Virus record (IMG/VR): IMGVR_UViG_3300020385_000033
Span: 1 to 33,340 of that record
Origin: a virus
DNA length: 33,340 nt
Direction: 5' to 3' (one strand)
The position numbers were made by a program, and so were the translations under genes. The notes under the pieces are model-generated. The model did not search any database. It had not been told where the DNA came from and saw only the letters and a list, made by a program, of their open reading frames with translations. Shown in pieces: positions 19,121-26,312 of this stretch (position 1 is the first letter of the stretch; each line of letters begins with the position of its first letter).

Positions 19121-20089
19121 ATGAGTGTAAGTAAAATAAGTAACGCAGGACTTAATGGCGGAAAATTTTCGTCAATCCAAGCAGTAATTAAAAAACAAAA
19201 AGTTGATTGCGATTTTCTAGTTTTAGCTGGTGGTGGTTCAGCAGGTGGTGGAGGATTTACTGGCGGCGGTGGAGCTGGTGGTTATCGTACATCTTATAAT
19301 AATGAAACATCAGGTGGAGGTGCGTCTGCAGAAAATCCTGTAAATGTAGTAACAAATAAACAATATACTTTAACTGTTGGAGCAGGTGGTGGTTTAGCAA
19401 GTGCTACGACTTCTGCATTTGGTGTCACATCAACTGTAAATGATAATACTGTTGGTGCAGACAGTGTGTTTGGACCAATTACTTCTGTTGCTGGTGGTTC
19501 GACTGGAGCTGGAACTAATACTGGTAACTATGGTGACCAAAAAGATGGTGGTTCAGGTGGAGGTTCAGGATATTACAGTCAAGCACTATCAGTTCCCGAA
19601 ACAGGTCAAGGATTTACAGGTGGAGCTTATAATGTCAATAATATGGGTGGCGGCGGTGGAGCTGGTGAAGCTGGTAATACTGATAGTACAACTGAGGGAG
19701 GAGATGGATTAACTTCTGGCATATCTGGAGGAAATGTAATAAGAGGTGGTGGAGGTGGAGGTTCTGTATATTCATACAACCCTTCAAACTATGTTGCTCT
19801 AGGTGGCGGAGGTGGTGGCGGAAACTCTTATGTTCACAATAATGGAGCTGGACAAAGTGGTAGTGCAGGAACTGGTGGCGGTGGCGGTGCTGGTCCAAGT
19901 AATGGTGTTAACACAAGGTGGCGTGGTGGAGCTGGAGGCAGTGGTCGAGTTGTGTTAAGATTTCCAAATACTTTTGGATGTTCTGTATCTGATGGATTAA
20001 CTTTTAGTCAGACATCAAGTGGAAATGATACAATTTTAAATTTTTCAGCGGGTACTGGTTCAGTTCAATTTACAAAACTTGGCACATAA
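19121..20089 (+). CDS. Glycine-rich tail adhesin, 322 aa
   Basis: After a short N-terminal segment and VDCDFLVLAGGG, residues ~38-280 hold many runs of three to seven Gly separated by short variable loops, for example GGGGAGGYRTS and GGGGGGGNSYVHN. The C-terminus is a small non-Gly strand domain. This matches the glycine-rich domain of phage receptor-binding adhesins, where polyglycine helices pack as a scaffold and the loops contact the host surface. Low-complexity DNA here is favourable for slippage and loop switching. It is followed after 11 bases by the next tail gene. Confidence 0.75.
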   Translation: MSVSKISNAGLNGGKFSSIQAVIKKQKVDCDFLVLAGGGSAGGGGFTGGGGAGGYRTSYNNETSGGGASAENPVNVVTNKQYTLTVGAGGGLASATTSAFGVTSTVNDNTVGADSVFGPITSVAGGSTGAGTNTGNYGDQKDGGSGGGSGYYSQALSVPETGQGFTGGAYNVNNMGGGGGAGEAGNTDSTTEGGDGLTSGISGGNVIRGGGGGGSVYSYNPSNYVALGGGGGGGNSYVHNNGAGQSGSAGTGGGGGAGPSNGVNTRWRGGAGGSGRVVLRFPNTFGCSVSDGLTFSQTSSGNDTILNFSAGTGSVQFTKLGT

Positions 20090-20100
20090 AGGAGATACTT

Positions 20101-20574
20101 ATGGGATATTATGCTTTTATAAACGAAAACAACGAAGTTGTTGAAGTCATAACTGGAAAAGATGAAACCAATAGTGATAGTAACAATGTAGATTTTACAG
20201 AAAATTGGGAAGAACATTATGAACAGTTTAGAGATAACTTAACTTGTAAAAGAACTTCATACAACACACATAGAAATACACATTTGTTAGGTGGAACACC
20301 ATTTAGAGGAAATTTTGCTGGTAAAGGAATGACTTATGATGCAACAAATGATATTTTTATTCATCCAAAACCATACGAAAGCTGGGTGCTTGATGTTGCA
20401 ACAGCTGGATGGAAAGCGCCTATTGATACACCAAGCGATACTAATGAAGATTTAGACACATCTTTGCCAATTAAAAATTATAGTTGGGATGAAGATAATG
20501 AAGCATGGGTTTTACATTCGACTTCAACTTGGGATGCTGATGCTGAACAATGGGGATTAGCTGAAGAAGTCTAA
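20101..20574 (+). CDS. Tail fibre-associated protein, 157 aa
   Basis: Starts after AAGGAGATACTT. The N-terminus (GYYAFINENNEVVEVITGKD) and the central NTHLLGGTPFRGNFAGKGMTYD and FIHPKPYESWVLD segments match a protein type common after fibre genes in marine cyanophages and related phages. The C-terminus has repeated W-D-x-D-x-x-x-W units (SWDEDNEAWVL, TWDADAEQWGL). Its biochemical role is not known. It is probably a virion appendage or fibre chaperone. Confidence 0.65.
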   Translation: MGYYAFINENNEVVEVITGKDETNSDSNNVDFTENWEEHYEQFRDNLTCKRTSYNTHRNTHLLGGTPFRGNFAGKGMTYDATNDIFIHPKPYESWVLDVATAGWKAPIDTPSDTNEDLDTSLPIKNYSWDEDNEAWVLHSTSTWDADAEQWGLAEEV

Positions 20575-20597
20575 TATTAATATAAAAAAGGTGGACA

Positions 20598-21329
20598 ATG
20601 AAAAATAAAAAAATTCAATATATAACTTATGAAGAAGATTTTTTTGAATGTAAAGAGTATTTACCACAGAGTTTAAAAAATCATACCCCTCAATGGTTTA
20701 AAAATGTTGAACCTATTTATCAACAAGATAACATTGTTAAGCAGTTTTCAAAAAGAATATTAAATGTAAAAAGTTGTCCAAGTTTTATAGAAATATATAA
20801 AGAAGGCGTTGTATTGTTAGCTCCAACAGACATACACATTTCAACATCAGACATAGAAGATAAAGTTTGGTCTTGGAGAACACCAATAAGATATTTTACA
20901 AAGAGTGATATAGAAACAATAACATTTCATACAGATGAACAAATGAGAGCTTTCTTACCACCATCTTCTAAAACAAAAGTTGTATTTAAACTAAACCTTC
21001 CTTATTTTGTGCAAGTACCCAAAGGTTACAATGTAAGAGTATTACCAGTTCCTTATCAATACAACAATGACTTTACTATTTGTCCAGGAATATTAGATGC
21101 AAAAAATCAACCGCAAGTTAATATTTTATTTGAATACACAAGTGAAAAAAATGAAATACTAATTAAACAAGGAACTCCATTAGCTGTTCATATACCATAT
21201 AAAGTTGAAAAGTTTGAAATTGATAATATATTTTATGATAAAAATTTACATAGAAAACTTAAACACGGAACTACTTTAAATAGCAAAGGTCGATTTCATA
21301 ATTCTTTTTTAAGAAACATAAAAACATAA
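20598..21329 (+). CDS. Unknown protein, 243 aa
   Basis: Starts after AAAAGGTGGACA. The sequence is mixed alpha/beta with many aromatic residues. It includes CPSFIEIYKEGVVLLAPTDI and FVQVPKGYNVRVLPVPYQYN, which suggest a double-stranded beta-helix-like fold. It resembles hypothetical proteins I associate with marine phages, but I cannot name the family. The expected iron-binding HxD...H triad of 2-oxoglutarate oxygenases is not evident. It lies between the tail genes and the lysis promoter. Confidence 0.65.
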   Translation: MKNKKIQYITYEEDFFECKEYLPQSLKNHTPQWFKNVEPIYQQDNIVKQFSKRILNVKSCPSFIEIYKEGVVLLAPTDIHISTSDIEDKVWSWRTPIRYFTKSDIETITFHTDEQMRAFLPPSSKTKVVFKLNLPYFVQVPKGYNVRVLPVPYQYNNDFTICPGILDAKNQPQVNILFEYTSEKNEILIKQGTPLAVHIPYKVEKFEIDNIFYDKNLHRKLKHGTTLNSKGRFHNSFLRNIKT

Positions 21330-21347
21330 TTAAAATTAATTCAAGTG

Positions 21348-21356
21348 TGATATAAT
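21348..21356 (+). promoter_or_regulatory. Extended -10 promoter of the lysis block
   Basis: TGATATAAT, identical to the capsid promoter's -10, lies 6 bases before the ATG of the first lysis-block gene. No clear -35 hexamer is seen 17 bases upstream. If it is used, the start would be at or near 21363, giving a nearly leaderless message. Confidence 0.55.
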
Positions 21357-21362
21357 CCGATA

Positions 21363-21500
21363 ATGGATTTTATAATTGGATTTTTGCTAGGTTATTTTTT
21401 AAAAGAAATTAGTTCTTATCTTAAAAGAATAAGCAACTACGACCTAGATAGTAATGTAAATGAGGAATGGGACTGGCTCTCCCATGATGACTTACCATAA
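21363..21500 (+). CDS. Small N-terminally anchored membrane protein, 45 aa
   Basis: MDFIIGFLLGYFLKEI is one short hydrophobic segment, followed by a basic stretch and an acidic Trp-containing tail (EEWDWLSHDDLP). It has no strong ribosome binding site but starts beside a promoter, so leaderless translation is possible. Its stop overlaps the next ATG (TAATG). Position suggests a lysis accessory or pinholin-like role. Confidence 0.6.
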   Translation: MDFIIGFLLGYFLKEISSYLKRISNYDLDSNVNEEWDWLSHDDLP

Positions 21501-21667
21501 TGTCTCATTCAGACAACTACACACAGAAAGAAATTATCGAAATGATATTTAAAAAGCTCGATGACATCGAGAAAAAGCTAGACACTAAATTAGACAAGTC
21601 AGAATTTTATAAAGTATTAACATTAGCAGTTGCTATAGGTGGAGTAGTCGCAGCAATCGTAATGTAA
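21500..21667 (+). CDS. Small C-terminal membrane protein, XhlA-like, 55 aa
   Basis: The layout is a soluble coiled-coil N-terminus (KEIIEMIFKKLDDIEKKLDT) followed by one membrane helix, VLTLAVAIGGVVAAIVM. This matches the XhlA/hemolysin-type phage proteins that work with holins. Both ends overlap neighbours by TAATG. The assignment rests on topology, not sequence identity. Confidence 0.6.
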   Translation: MSHSDNYTQKEIIEMIFKKLDDIEKKLDTKLDKSEFYKVLTLAVAIGGVVAAIVM

Positions 21668-23406
21668 TGTTGTTTAAACAAGCAGCAATAACCCTTGTAT
21701 TGTTTATTCTTTTACCTTCTACTGTATTAGCAGAGGAAGTACCTAATGAAGTTACAGTTAATGAAGCGTTTGAGGATGATACATACGAAACAGGTTTAAC
21801 TATTAGTGGTGGTAATCAAGCTGCATATATTTATTCAGCAGAACAAGGTTCTTATAACACAACAGGTTCTGCATTAGCAATAACAAGTGGTACTTATCTA
21901 TTTGAATTTACTGAAGATGTTTATGAAGTAGGTTTTATGATAGGTGCAGTTAACAATGCGTACTCTGTTACTTGGAATTATGCAGACAATACAAGCGAAA
22001 CAGAAAACAAATCTGGTCAAAGTACTTCTGATTTTGATAATATGTATGATGACTTTTATAAATCATTTACTGATTACAACAATGATGAAGCTAATACAGA
22101 CAAATTTATAACTTCGTTTGCTGTAACGCTAACTGATATATCTTTATTAGATACCTTGTACTGGCAGTATATAGAGATACCTGTTACAACTACTACATCT
22201 AGTACCACAACATCTAGTACCACAACTACGACTACTACAACAACTGTACCTCCTAAGCCTGAACCGGAACCTGAACCTTACATACCACCACCGCCACCAC
22301 CACCTACACCACAAGAGATTATTGTTGATGTAAAAGTAGAAGGTGTTGACAAGACTTATACACAAGCAGATGTCAATGATGGAACCATAGAGCGTGACCA
22401 GGAGCGTGTAGATAATGAAGCTGAGTTTGGTTGCTTTATGACTAATGCACAGATAGAGCGTGGTGATTGTGTAATCATAATAGAAGAGGTAGAAGTTTTT
22501 GAAGATGATATTATAGAAGAAGAGGTAATCAATGAAGAAATTAAAGAAGATGTGGAAGTCATCGTTCCTAAGAATGATGTTGATGTACTCGACCCACCTA
22601 AAGAGGAAGTTGTTGAAGATGCAATTGTGGAGTTTGAAGAACTCCCTATTGAGTTCGAGATTATTGAATTTGATTTGGAAGATATTGCACCCGAAATCGT
22701 GGTGGAAATACCAATACAAGATGAAGAACTAGAGGAGGTTGTAGATGAAGAAATTAAAGAGGATGTCAAGGAAGTTTTGGATGAGCCGATACAGGAAGTT
22801 GTTAGTGAAGATACGCCAACCACTACACTACCGAGAGTGGAAGAGGAAGAACCCTTAGAGCTTACTAAAGTAAAAGAGATTGTAATAGAAGAAGCTACTG
22901 TTGAAGAAGTCGTTGAAGTACTAGAACAAGTAAATGATATTGGTGTACAGAACCTAGACCAAGCTACAGAAGAAGTACAAGAGATAGTACAAGCTGTTGT
23001 TGAGGAAGCTATTGCAGATGTTGAAGAGCTTACTGAAGAACAGGTAGAAGTTGTCGCTGAAATCTTACAAGTAGAAGCAGAAGATGTAGCTATCATTGCT
23101 GAAGCAGTTAAAGACGATGAAGTCATAGCTGAAGCTGTAGAAGAGTATGTAGCTAGAGCAGTAGAGAACACAGATGTAGAGAATTACACCCTTGCTGATG
23201 TTGTTACAGAGGTACAGTTCGAGAACTTTATAGAAAATCCTATACAAACTTTTATAGATATAGACATACAAGAAATAAATCTTTCAGAGATAGGTGACGA
23301 CATGACACAAGACCAACGAGAAAAAGCACAAGAAGTTGTAGTGCCAGTTATTCTGACTAGAATAGTATCTATGGCGGCTTTTGTATTTAGGAGAGGCAAT
23401 GTTTAA
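21667..23406 (+). CDS. Secreted Thr/Pro-linker acidic protein, 579 aa
   Basis: Residues 1-22 are a signal peptide with an LPSTVLAEE cleavage region. Residues ~25-170 are a beta-rich extracellular domain. About residues 175-195 are almost all Thr/Ser, followed by a PEPEPEP and polyproline stretch, the usual look of a wall-spanning or glycosylated stalk. Residues ~290-530 are extremely rich in Glu and Val with repeated EEVVE-type units and regular helical segments (EELTEEQVEVVAEILQVE). The end, VVVPVILTRIVSMAAFVFRRG, is a membrane-like helix with basic residues. The start codon abuts one palindrome copy and the stop lies in another. It may act in the host envelope during lysis or exclusion. Function is unknown. 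Confidence 0.7.
   Translation: MLFKQAAITLVLFILLPSTVLAEEVPNEVTVNEAFEDDTYETGLTISGGNQAAYIYSAEQGSYNTTGSALAITSGTYLFEFTEDVYEVGFMIGAVNNAYSVTWNYADNTSETENKSGQSTSDFDNMYDDFYKSFTDYNNDEANTDKFITSFAVTLTDISLLDTLYWQYIEIPVTTTTSSTTTSSTTTTTTTTTVPPKPEPEPEPYIPPPPPPPTPQEIIVDVKVEGVDKTYTQADVNDGTIERDQERVDNEAEFGCFMTNAQIERGDCVIIIEEVEVFEDDIIEEEVINEEIKEDVEVIVPKNDVDVLDPPKEEVVEDAIVEFEELPIEFEIIEFDLEDIAPEIVVEIPIQDEELEEVVDEEIKEDVKEVLDEPIQEVVSEDTPTTTLPRVEEEEPLELTKVKEIVIEEATVEEVVEVLEQVNDIGVQNLDQATEEVQEIVQAVVEEAIADVEELTEEQVEVVAEILQVEAEDVAIIAEAVKDDEVIAEAVEEYVARAVENTDVENYTLADVVTEVQFENFIENPIQTFIDIDIQEINLSEIGDDMTQDQREKAQEVVVPVILTRIVSMAAFVFRRGNV
21671..21680. repeat. TGTTTAAACA palindrome, copy 2
   Basis: Lies one base after the ATG (21667-21669) of the secreted acidic protein gene, where it is read as part of Leu-Phe-Lys-Gln. 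The extended string TTGTTTAAACAAGCAG is shared with copy 4. Confidence 0.9.
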
Positions 23407-23587
23407 ACAAGTAGGCAACTGGATAATTAAAGTAATTAAGGAAACACTTAACCTTAGTTGGACTTTAGTTGGTTTAGTTATTGCCACATTAACACTTACT
23501 GGTTCTGCACAACAAGTGACAGGACTTGCTACACTAATTACACTAGCTATATGGTTATTAACTATTAGTTTTAGACAAGGAGATTAA
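23399..23587 (+). CDS. Two-helix holin candidate, 62 aa
   Basis: The ATG at 23399 is chosen over an upstream one because TTTAGGAGAGGCA gives a strong ribosome binding site, and it overlaps the previous stop by 8 bases. After an amphipathic N-terminus (MFKQVGNWIIKVIKE) come two hydrophobic helices, LSWTLVGLVIATLTLTG and VTGLATLITLAIWLLTI, and a charged FRQGD end. The short two-helix topology and lysis-block position fit a holin. Confidence 0.65.
   Translation: MFKQVGNWIIKVIKETLNLSWTLVGLVIATLTLTGSAQQVTGLATLITLAIWLLTISFRQGD
23400..23409. repeat. TGTTTAAACA palindrome, copy 3
   Basis: Overlaps both the stop codon of the secreted acidic protein (TAA at 23404-23406) and the ATG of the holin candidate. 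It sits exactly on a gene junction. Confidence 0.9.
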
Positions 23588-23588
23588 C

Positions 23589-23627
23589 ATGGATTGTTGT
23601 GGTGGCGGCTGTTGTGGCGGCAAGTAA
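23589..23627 (+). CDS. 12-residue Cys/Gly micropeptide
   Basis: AAGGAG ends 7 bases before an ATG that opens a 12-codon frame, MDCCGGGCCGGK. The spacing is ideal and the ATG directly follows the holin candidate's stop. Two Cys-Cys pairs separated by Gly would bind a soft metal or form disulfides. Alternatively, it may exist only to couple translation to the following overlapping frame. Confidence 0.4.
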   Translation: MDCCGGGCCGGK

Positions 23628-23724
23628 AGAAGATTTCTGTACTCCCAAGCAGAATAAAAATGGAACTTGGGTAACTATATGTAACTGCAAGTATGGTAGT
23701 TATATAACACACGAGGAGGCGTAA
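23599..23724 (+). CDS. Possible small Cys-containing exported peptide, ~41 aa
   Basis: The frame 23575-23724 is open and ends in TAATG overlap with the next gene, a junction style used by real genes here. The best start is GTG at 23599. The product begins VVAAVVAASKEDF, a short hydrophobic segment, and has CTPKQNKNGTWVTICNCKYG with three Cys. No ribosome binding site fits the GTG well. A +1 shift from the 12-codon frame would also enter it. Support is moderate at best. Confidence 0.35.
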   Translation: MVAAVVAASKEDFCTPKQNKNGTWVTICNCKYGSYITHEEA

Positions 23725-24314
23725 TGAAATTACAAGTAGTAAGAACACAGTTTGGTAAAGATGCAACGAATGGTTTGCTCTTTATAGATGGTAAGTTTGA
23801 GTGCTATACACTGGAAGACCAGTATCAAGCAGTCAAAGTAATGCACGAAACTTGCATACCCGAAGGCGAATACGATATAAAGTTTAGAAAAACAGGTGGT
23901 TTTCACACAAGGTACTCAGCTAAATATGGCAACTCACATTATGGAATGTTGCACTTACAAGATGTGCCAGGGTTTACCTATATATTAATTCATGTGGGGA
24001 ATACCGATGAAAGTACGAGTGGCTGTTTGGTTGTGGGTGAGACACAACAAGACTTAGACATATCCAAAGATGGATTTATCGGTTCAAGTTCAGTAGCGTA
24101 CAAGAAAATGTATTCAAAAGTGGCAGGTCAATTACTACAAGGTAAGAAGGTAAGCATTGAGTATACAACTATACAACAACTCTTAAAGAAGGACTTAGAT
24201 GACGCTAGTTTAACAGATGTTATTGTAGCTAAGGATGTTATGGAGAAATTAAATGAGATTAATGGTGGTGTCATAGCATTAAACGCTAAGATTAAAGGTA
24301 GAGTGATAAACTAA
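23724..24314 (+). CDS. DUF5675-type protein, possible peptidoglycan-acting lysin
   Basis: Residues 1-135 match the DUF5675 pattern: LLFIDGKFECYTLED near residue 18, IPEGEYDIKF near 45, and ILIHVGNTDESTSGCLVVGE at residues 87-106. His90 and Cys101 in a H-x-G-N...S-G-C arrangement recall the active site of L,D-transpeptidases, so an enzymatic cell-wall role is plausible. This is inference, because the family is formally of unknown function. Residues 136-196 are an extra helical C-terminus. It starts after GAGGAGGCGTA and is followed by a holin gene (TAATG overlap), the usual place of an endolysin. No other plus-strand lysin is visible. Confidence 0.7.
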   Translation: MKLQVVRTQFGKDATNGLLFIDGKFECYTLEDQYQAVKVMHETCIPEGEYDIKFRKTGGFHTRYSAKYGNSHYGMLHLQDVPGFTYILIHVGNTDESTSGCLVVGETQQDLDISKDGFIGSSSVAYKKMYSKVAGQLLQGKKVSIEYTTIQQLLKKDLDDASLTDVIVAKDVMEKLNEINGGVIALNAKIKGRVIN

Positions 24315-24616
24315 TGTTTGAAAAATTTAAAAGAAAAAGAAAATCTGATGGGACATTCAAGAAGGATGTAGCGTGGACCCCTTGGAATGAAGCATGGAGT
24401 TACAAAATGAGCCAAGAATATAAAGATGTTCTTAGTAAAACTGTTTGGACTTTTGTTGAAGCATTCATATCTGCGTTAACTGTTGCACCATTAGTTGGTG
24501 TTGACGCTAATGCAGTACAACTCGCTGCCCTATCCGGTGGAGCTGCTGCACTTGTAGTAGTGAAAGAGTTTGCTAAAAAACAAATAGGACCAAAACCTAC
24601 AAAAGCATCCAAGTAA
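24314..24616 (+). CDS. Putative holin, r1t-like, 100 aa
   Basis: A basic N-terminus (MFEKFKRKRKSDGTFKKD) is followed by a helix entering TVWTFVEAFISALTVAPL, a loop and a second hydrophobic helix, LAALSGGAAALVVVKEF, then a basic tail. This two-helix pattern, with the segment like RTVKTF...LAALSGGAAAL, is typical of the r1t-type holins common in actinobacteriophages. It overlaps the lysin candidate's stop by one base. The window therefore has two holin candidates, this one and the 62-aa protein. Confidence 0.7.
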   Translation: MFEKFKRKRKSDGTFKKDVAWTPWNEAWSYKMSQEYKDVLSKTVWTFVEAFISALTVAPLVGVDANAVQLAALSGGAAALVVVKEFAKKQIGPKPTKASK

Positions 24617-24641
24617 ATACATAGGTAATTCAATATCTGTT

Positions 24642-24661
24642 ATATACTAAATGTAGTATAT
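24642..24661 (+). promoter_or_regulatory. ATATACT inverted repeat before metallophosphoesterase gene
   Basis: ATATACT (24642-24648) and AGTATAT (24655-24661) form a 7-base inverted repeat around a six-base spacer. It contains a TATACT that could serve as a -10. The repeat covers an upstream ATG at 24660, which supports the downstream start at 24675. It could be an operator or a hairpin. Confidence 0.4.
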
Positions 24662-24674
24662 GAAAGGTGGAAAC

Positions 24675-25871
24675 ATGCCTAAGAAAAAAACATCTAAGAA
24701 AACAGCTATACCTGCAGAGAATGGTAATAACTTTTACAAAGCAGGGTGGCAACCTTCTATTGATATAGACCCTAACACAGGTAAGGGTGAACTTGTACAT
24801 GTAGGAACCGACCCTAACTATGAGAATGACTTCGATAACATTCTAAAGAACTGGGGATTTGACCCAAAGATATACGAAATAGATGGCATCTTAAAGGTAT
24901 CTTCCTGGAATGCACAGCTCAAAGGCGGTATCGTTGAAACCTTTCACGCATTCAAAGGAACTATACGCAGGAAATCAGCAACACATGACAAACATTATGA
25001 CGCATTGTTTAAACAAGCAGTAAAGAAGCCGGCATTAACTAAACGAAATCTATTCGGTGGTGATACAGCCATGTTATTTATGATGAGTGACTGGCAACTC
25101 GGCAAGGATGACTATGGAGTTGAAGCTACAATAGCTAGATATGATGTAGCATTGCAGGATGCAGTCAAGCTACTAAAGAACTATCGTAAGATGGGGATGA
25201 AGATTGATGAAGTATTCTTAGTAGGAATGGGTGACCTTACAGAAGGATGTTCTAAGTTTTTCTATGACAGTCAACCCTTCAATGTTTCCCTAAATCTTTT
25301 GGAGCAATACTCACTAGCTAGAGCTATGATATACAAAACAGTAGAGACTTTCTTGCCACATGTAGATAAGATTACTTTGACTGGAGTGCCAGGGAACCAT
25401 GGTGAAATGACCAGGAGTGGTAAAGGGCAAGTGCTTTCTAATAGATTAGACAACTCAGATACCATGCACCTACAGATAATGGATGAAATATTTTCGGCCA
25501 ATAAAAAACGATACGAAAAAGTAGAGGTCATCATACCCGATGGTTATCATTTAAACATAGAGGTCAAGGGTAAGAAGGCCGCATTCACACATGGTCACAT
25601 GACAAATGGTGGAGGTAATGCAGAGGCTAAGATAGAGGCCTGGTGGAAGGGTCAGATGTTTGGTTTCCTACCAACAGGTGAAGCAGAGATACTTATAACA
25701 GCTCACTACCATCACTTTCGTGCTAAGAACCAAGGAGATAGACACTGGTTTCAATGTCCATCCCTTGATAAGTCTATTGATTTTACACAGAGAAGTGGAT
25801 TGTGGTCACACCCTGGAGTGCTTACTCTTTTAGTAAACGACAGAGGGCCTAGCTTTCCGGTCATTGTTTAA
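24675..25871 (+). CDS. Calcineurin-like metallophosphoesterase, 398 aa
   Basis: The ATG at 24675 is chosen because AAAGGTGG lies 5 bases upstream; an ATG at 24660 would overlap an inverted repeat. Counting from 24675, metal-binding motifs appear in order: SDWQLG (~138; Gln replaces the usual His of D-x-H), GMGDLTEG (~184), GVPGNHGE (~237), FTHGHM (~304) and TAHYHHF (~343). This is the nuclease/phosphatase superfamily of SbcD and Mre11. Phage relatives are usually annotated as metallophosphatases or exonuclease subunits. No SbcC partner is in view. It is the last plus-strand gene, and its stop codon lies inside a TGTTTAAACA copy. Confidence 0.82.
   Translation: MPKKKTSKKTAIPAENGNNFYKAGWQPSIDIDPNTGKGELVHVGTDPNYENDFDNILKNWGFDPKIYEIDGILKVSSWNAQLKGGIVETFHAFKGTIRRKSATHDKHYDALFKQAVKKPALTKRNLFGGDTAMLFMMSDWQLGKDDYGVEATIARYDVALQDAVKLLKNYRKMGMKIDEVFLVGMGDLTEGCSKFFYDSQPFNVSLNLLEQYSLARAMIYKTVETFLPHVDKITLTGVPGNHGEMTRSGKGQVLSNRLDNSDTMHLQIMDEIFSANKKRYEKVEVIIPDGYHLNIEVKGKKAAFTHGHMTNGGGNAEAKIEAWWKGQMFGFLPTGEAEILITAHYHHFRAKNQGDRHWFQCPSLDKSIDFTQRSGLWSHPGVLTLLVNDRGPSFPVIV
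25006..25015. repeat. TGTTTAAACA palindrome, copy 4 (within gene)
   Basis: Inside the metallophosphoesterase gene, read as Leu-Phe-Lys-Gln. The flanks match copy 2 over 16 bases. It is one of only three copies away from a gene junction. Confidence 0.9.
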
Positions 25872-25874
25872 ACA
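25865..25874. repeat. TGTTTAAACA palindrome, copy 5
   Basis: Contains the TAA stop (25869-25871) of the metallophosphoesterase gene, at the point where plus- and minus-strand transcription converge. No ordinary terminator is seen in the 15-base gap, so this copy may take part in stopping transcription. Confidence 0.9.
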
Positions 25875-25886
25875 ACCGGATATAAG

Positions 25887-26312
25887 CTAACGATTAAAAG
25901 GATATAAAGCTATCTCTTCTATAGGTACCAGTACTCCTTTACTTCTGTTACCATCACCACCATTAACATCTCTATCAGTGTTAATGTATTTCCTACCTAT
26001 TTCTCTTAATGCAGATACTGGTATGGTGTAACACATGATGGGTTTATCATTGTCGTCTATTAAAAACAATGCCCACCACTCAGCTTTAGTAGCGGATATC
26101 CCACTAGGTTCGTACTTTAATTCATTGACAGGCCTGTACAGATACTCCACAAAATGGTTTTTAGACTTCTCCCAAATGTGTCTCTCTGATTTGACTTCTA
26201 TATTGTCGTTACCCATGAACTTCTTATATAGGTTCTCCATTTCTTCACCTTGTTTAAGTTGTTCATAGAATTTTTTTCCTTCTATATCCCAGTCTTTATT
26301 TGCTTTTGTCAT
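25887..26312 (-). CDS. PD-(D/E)XK nuclease-like protein, 141 aa
   Basis: The start at 26312 is chosen because TTGGAGGAAAT precedes it; a longer frame from 26357 would overlap the upstream gene by more. The motif NIEVKSE (residues 38-44) gives the E-x-K core. FVEYLYR follows, and then the SGISATKAEWWALF segment (70-83) that is characteristic of small phage PD-(D/E)XK nuclease-like proteins. These may resolve DNA junctions or degrade host DNA. It is the last gene of the minus-strand early operon and follows the transglycosylase. Family membership is by motif; activity is not shown. Confidence 0.7.
   Translation of the reverse strand: MTKANKDWDIEGKKFYEQLKQGEEMENLYKKFMGNDNIEVKSERHIWEKSKNHFVEYLYRPVNELKYEPSGISATKAEWWALFLIDDNDKPIMCYTIPVSALREIGRKYINTDRDVNGGDGNRSKGVLVPIEEIALYPFNR

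Noticed and set aside
19200-19960. Tandem repeat or CRISPR-like structure in the Gly-rich region
   Set aside because: The repeats are GGT/GGA/GGC codon runs coding for polyglycine of a tail adhesin, with irregular lengths.
20598-21329. 2-oxoglutarate/iron oxygenase for the 243-aa protein
   Set aside because: The beta-rich pattern suggested it, but the HxD...H metal triad could not be located.
22356-23171. A 271-codon minus-strand frame opposite the secreted acidic protein
   Set aside because: Almost pure Ser/Thr/Ile, as expected from the antisense of Glu/Val/Asp codon runs. No ribosome binding site, and the plus-strand protein has a signal peptide and domains.
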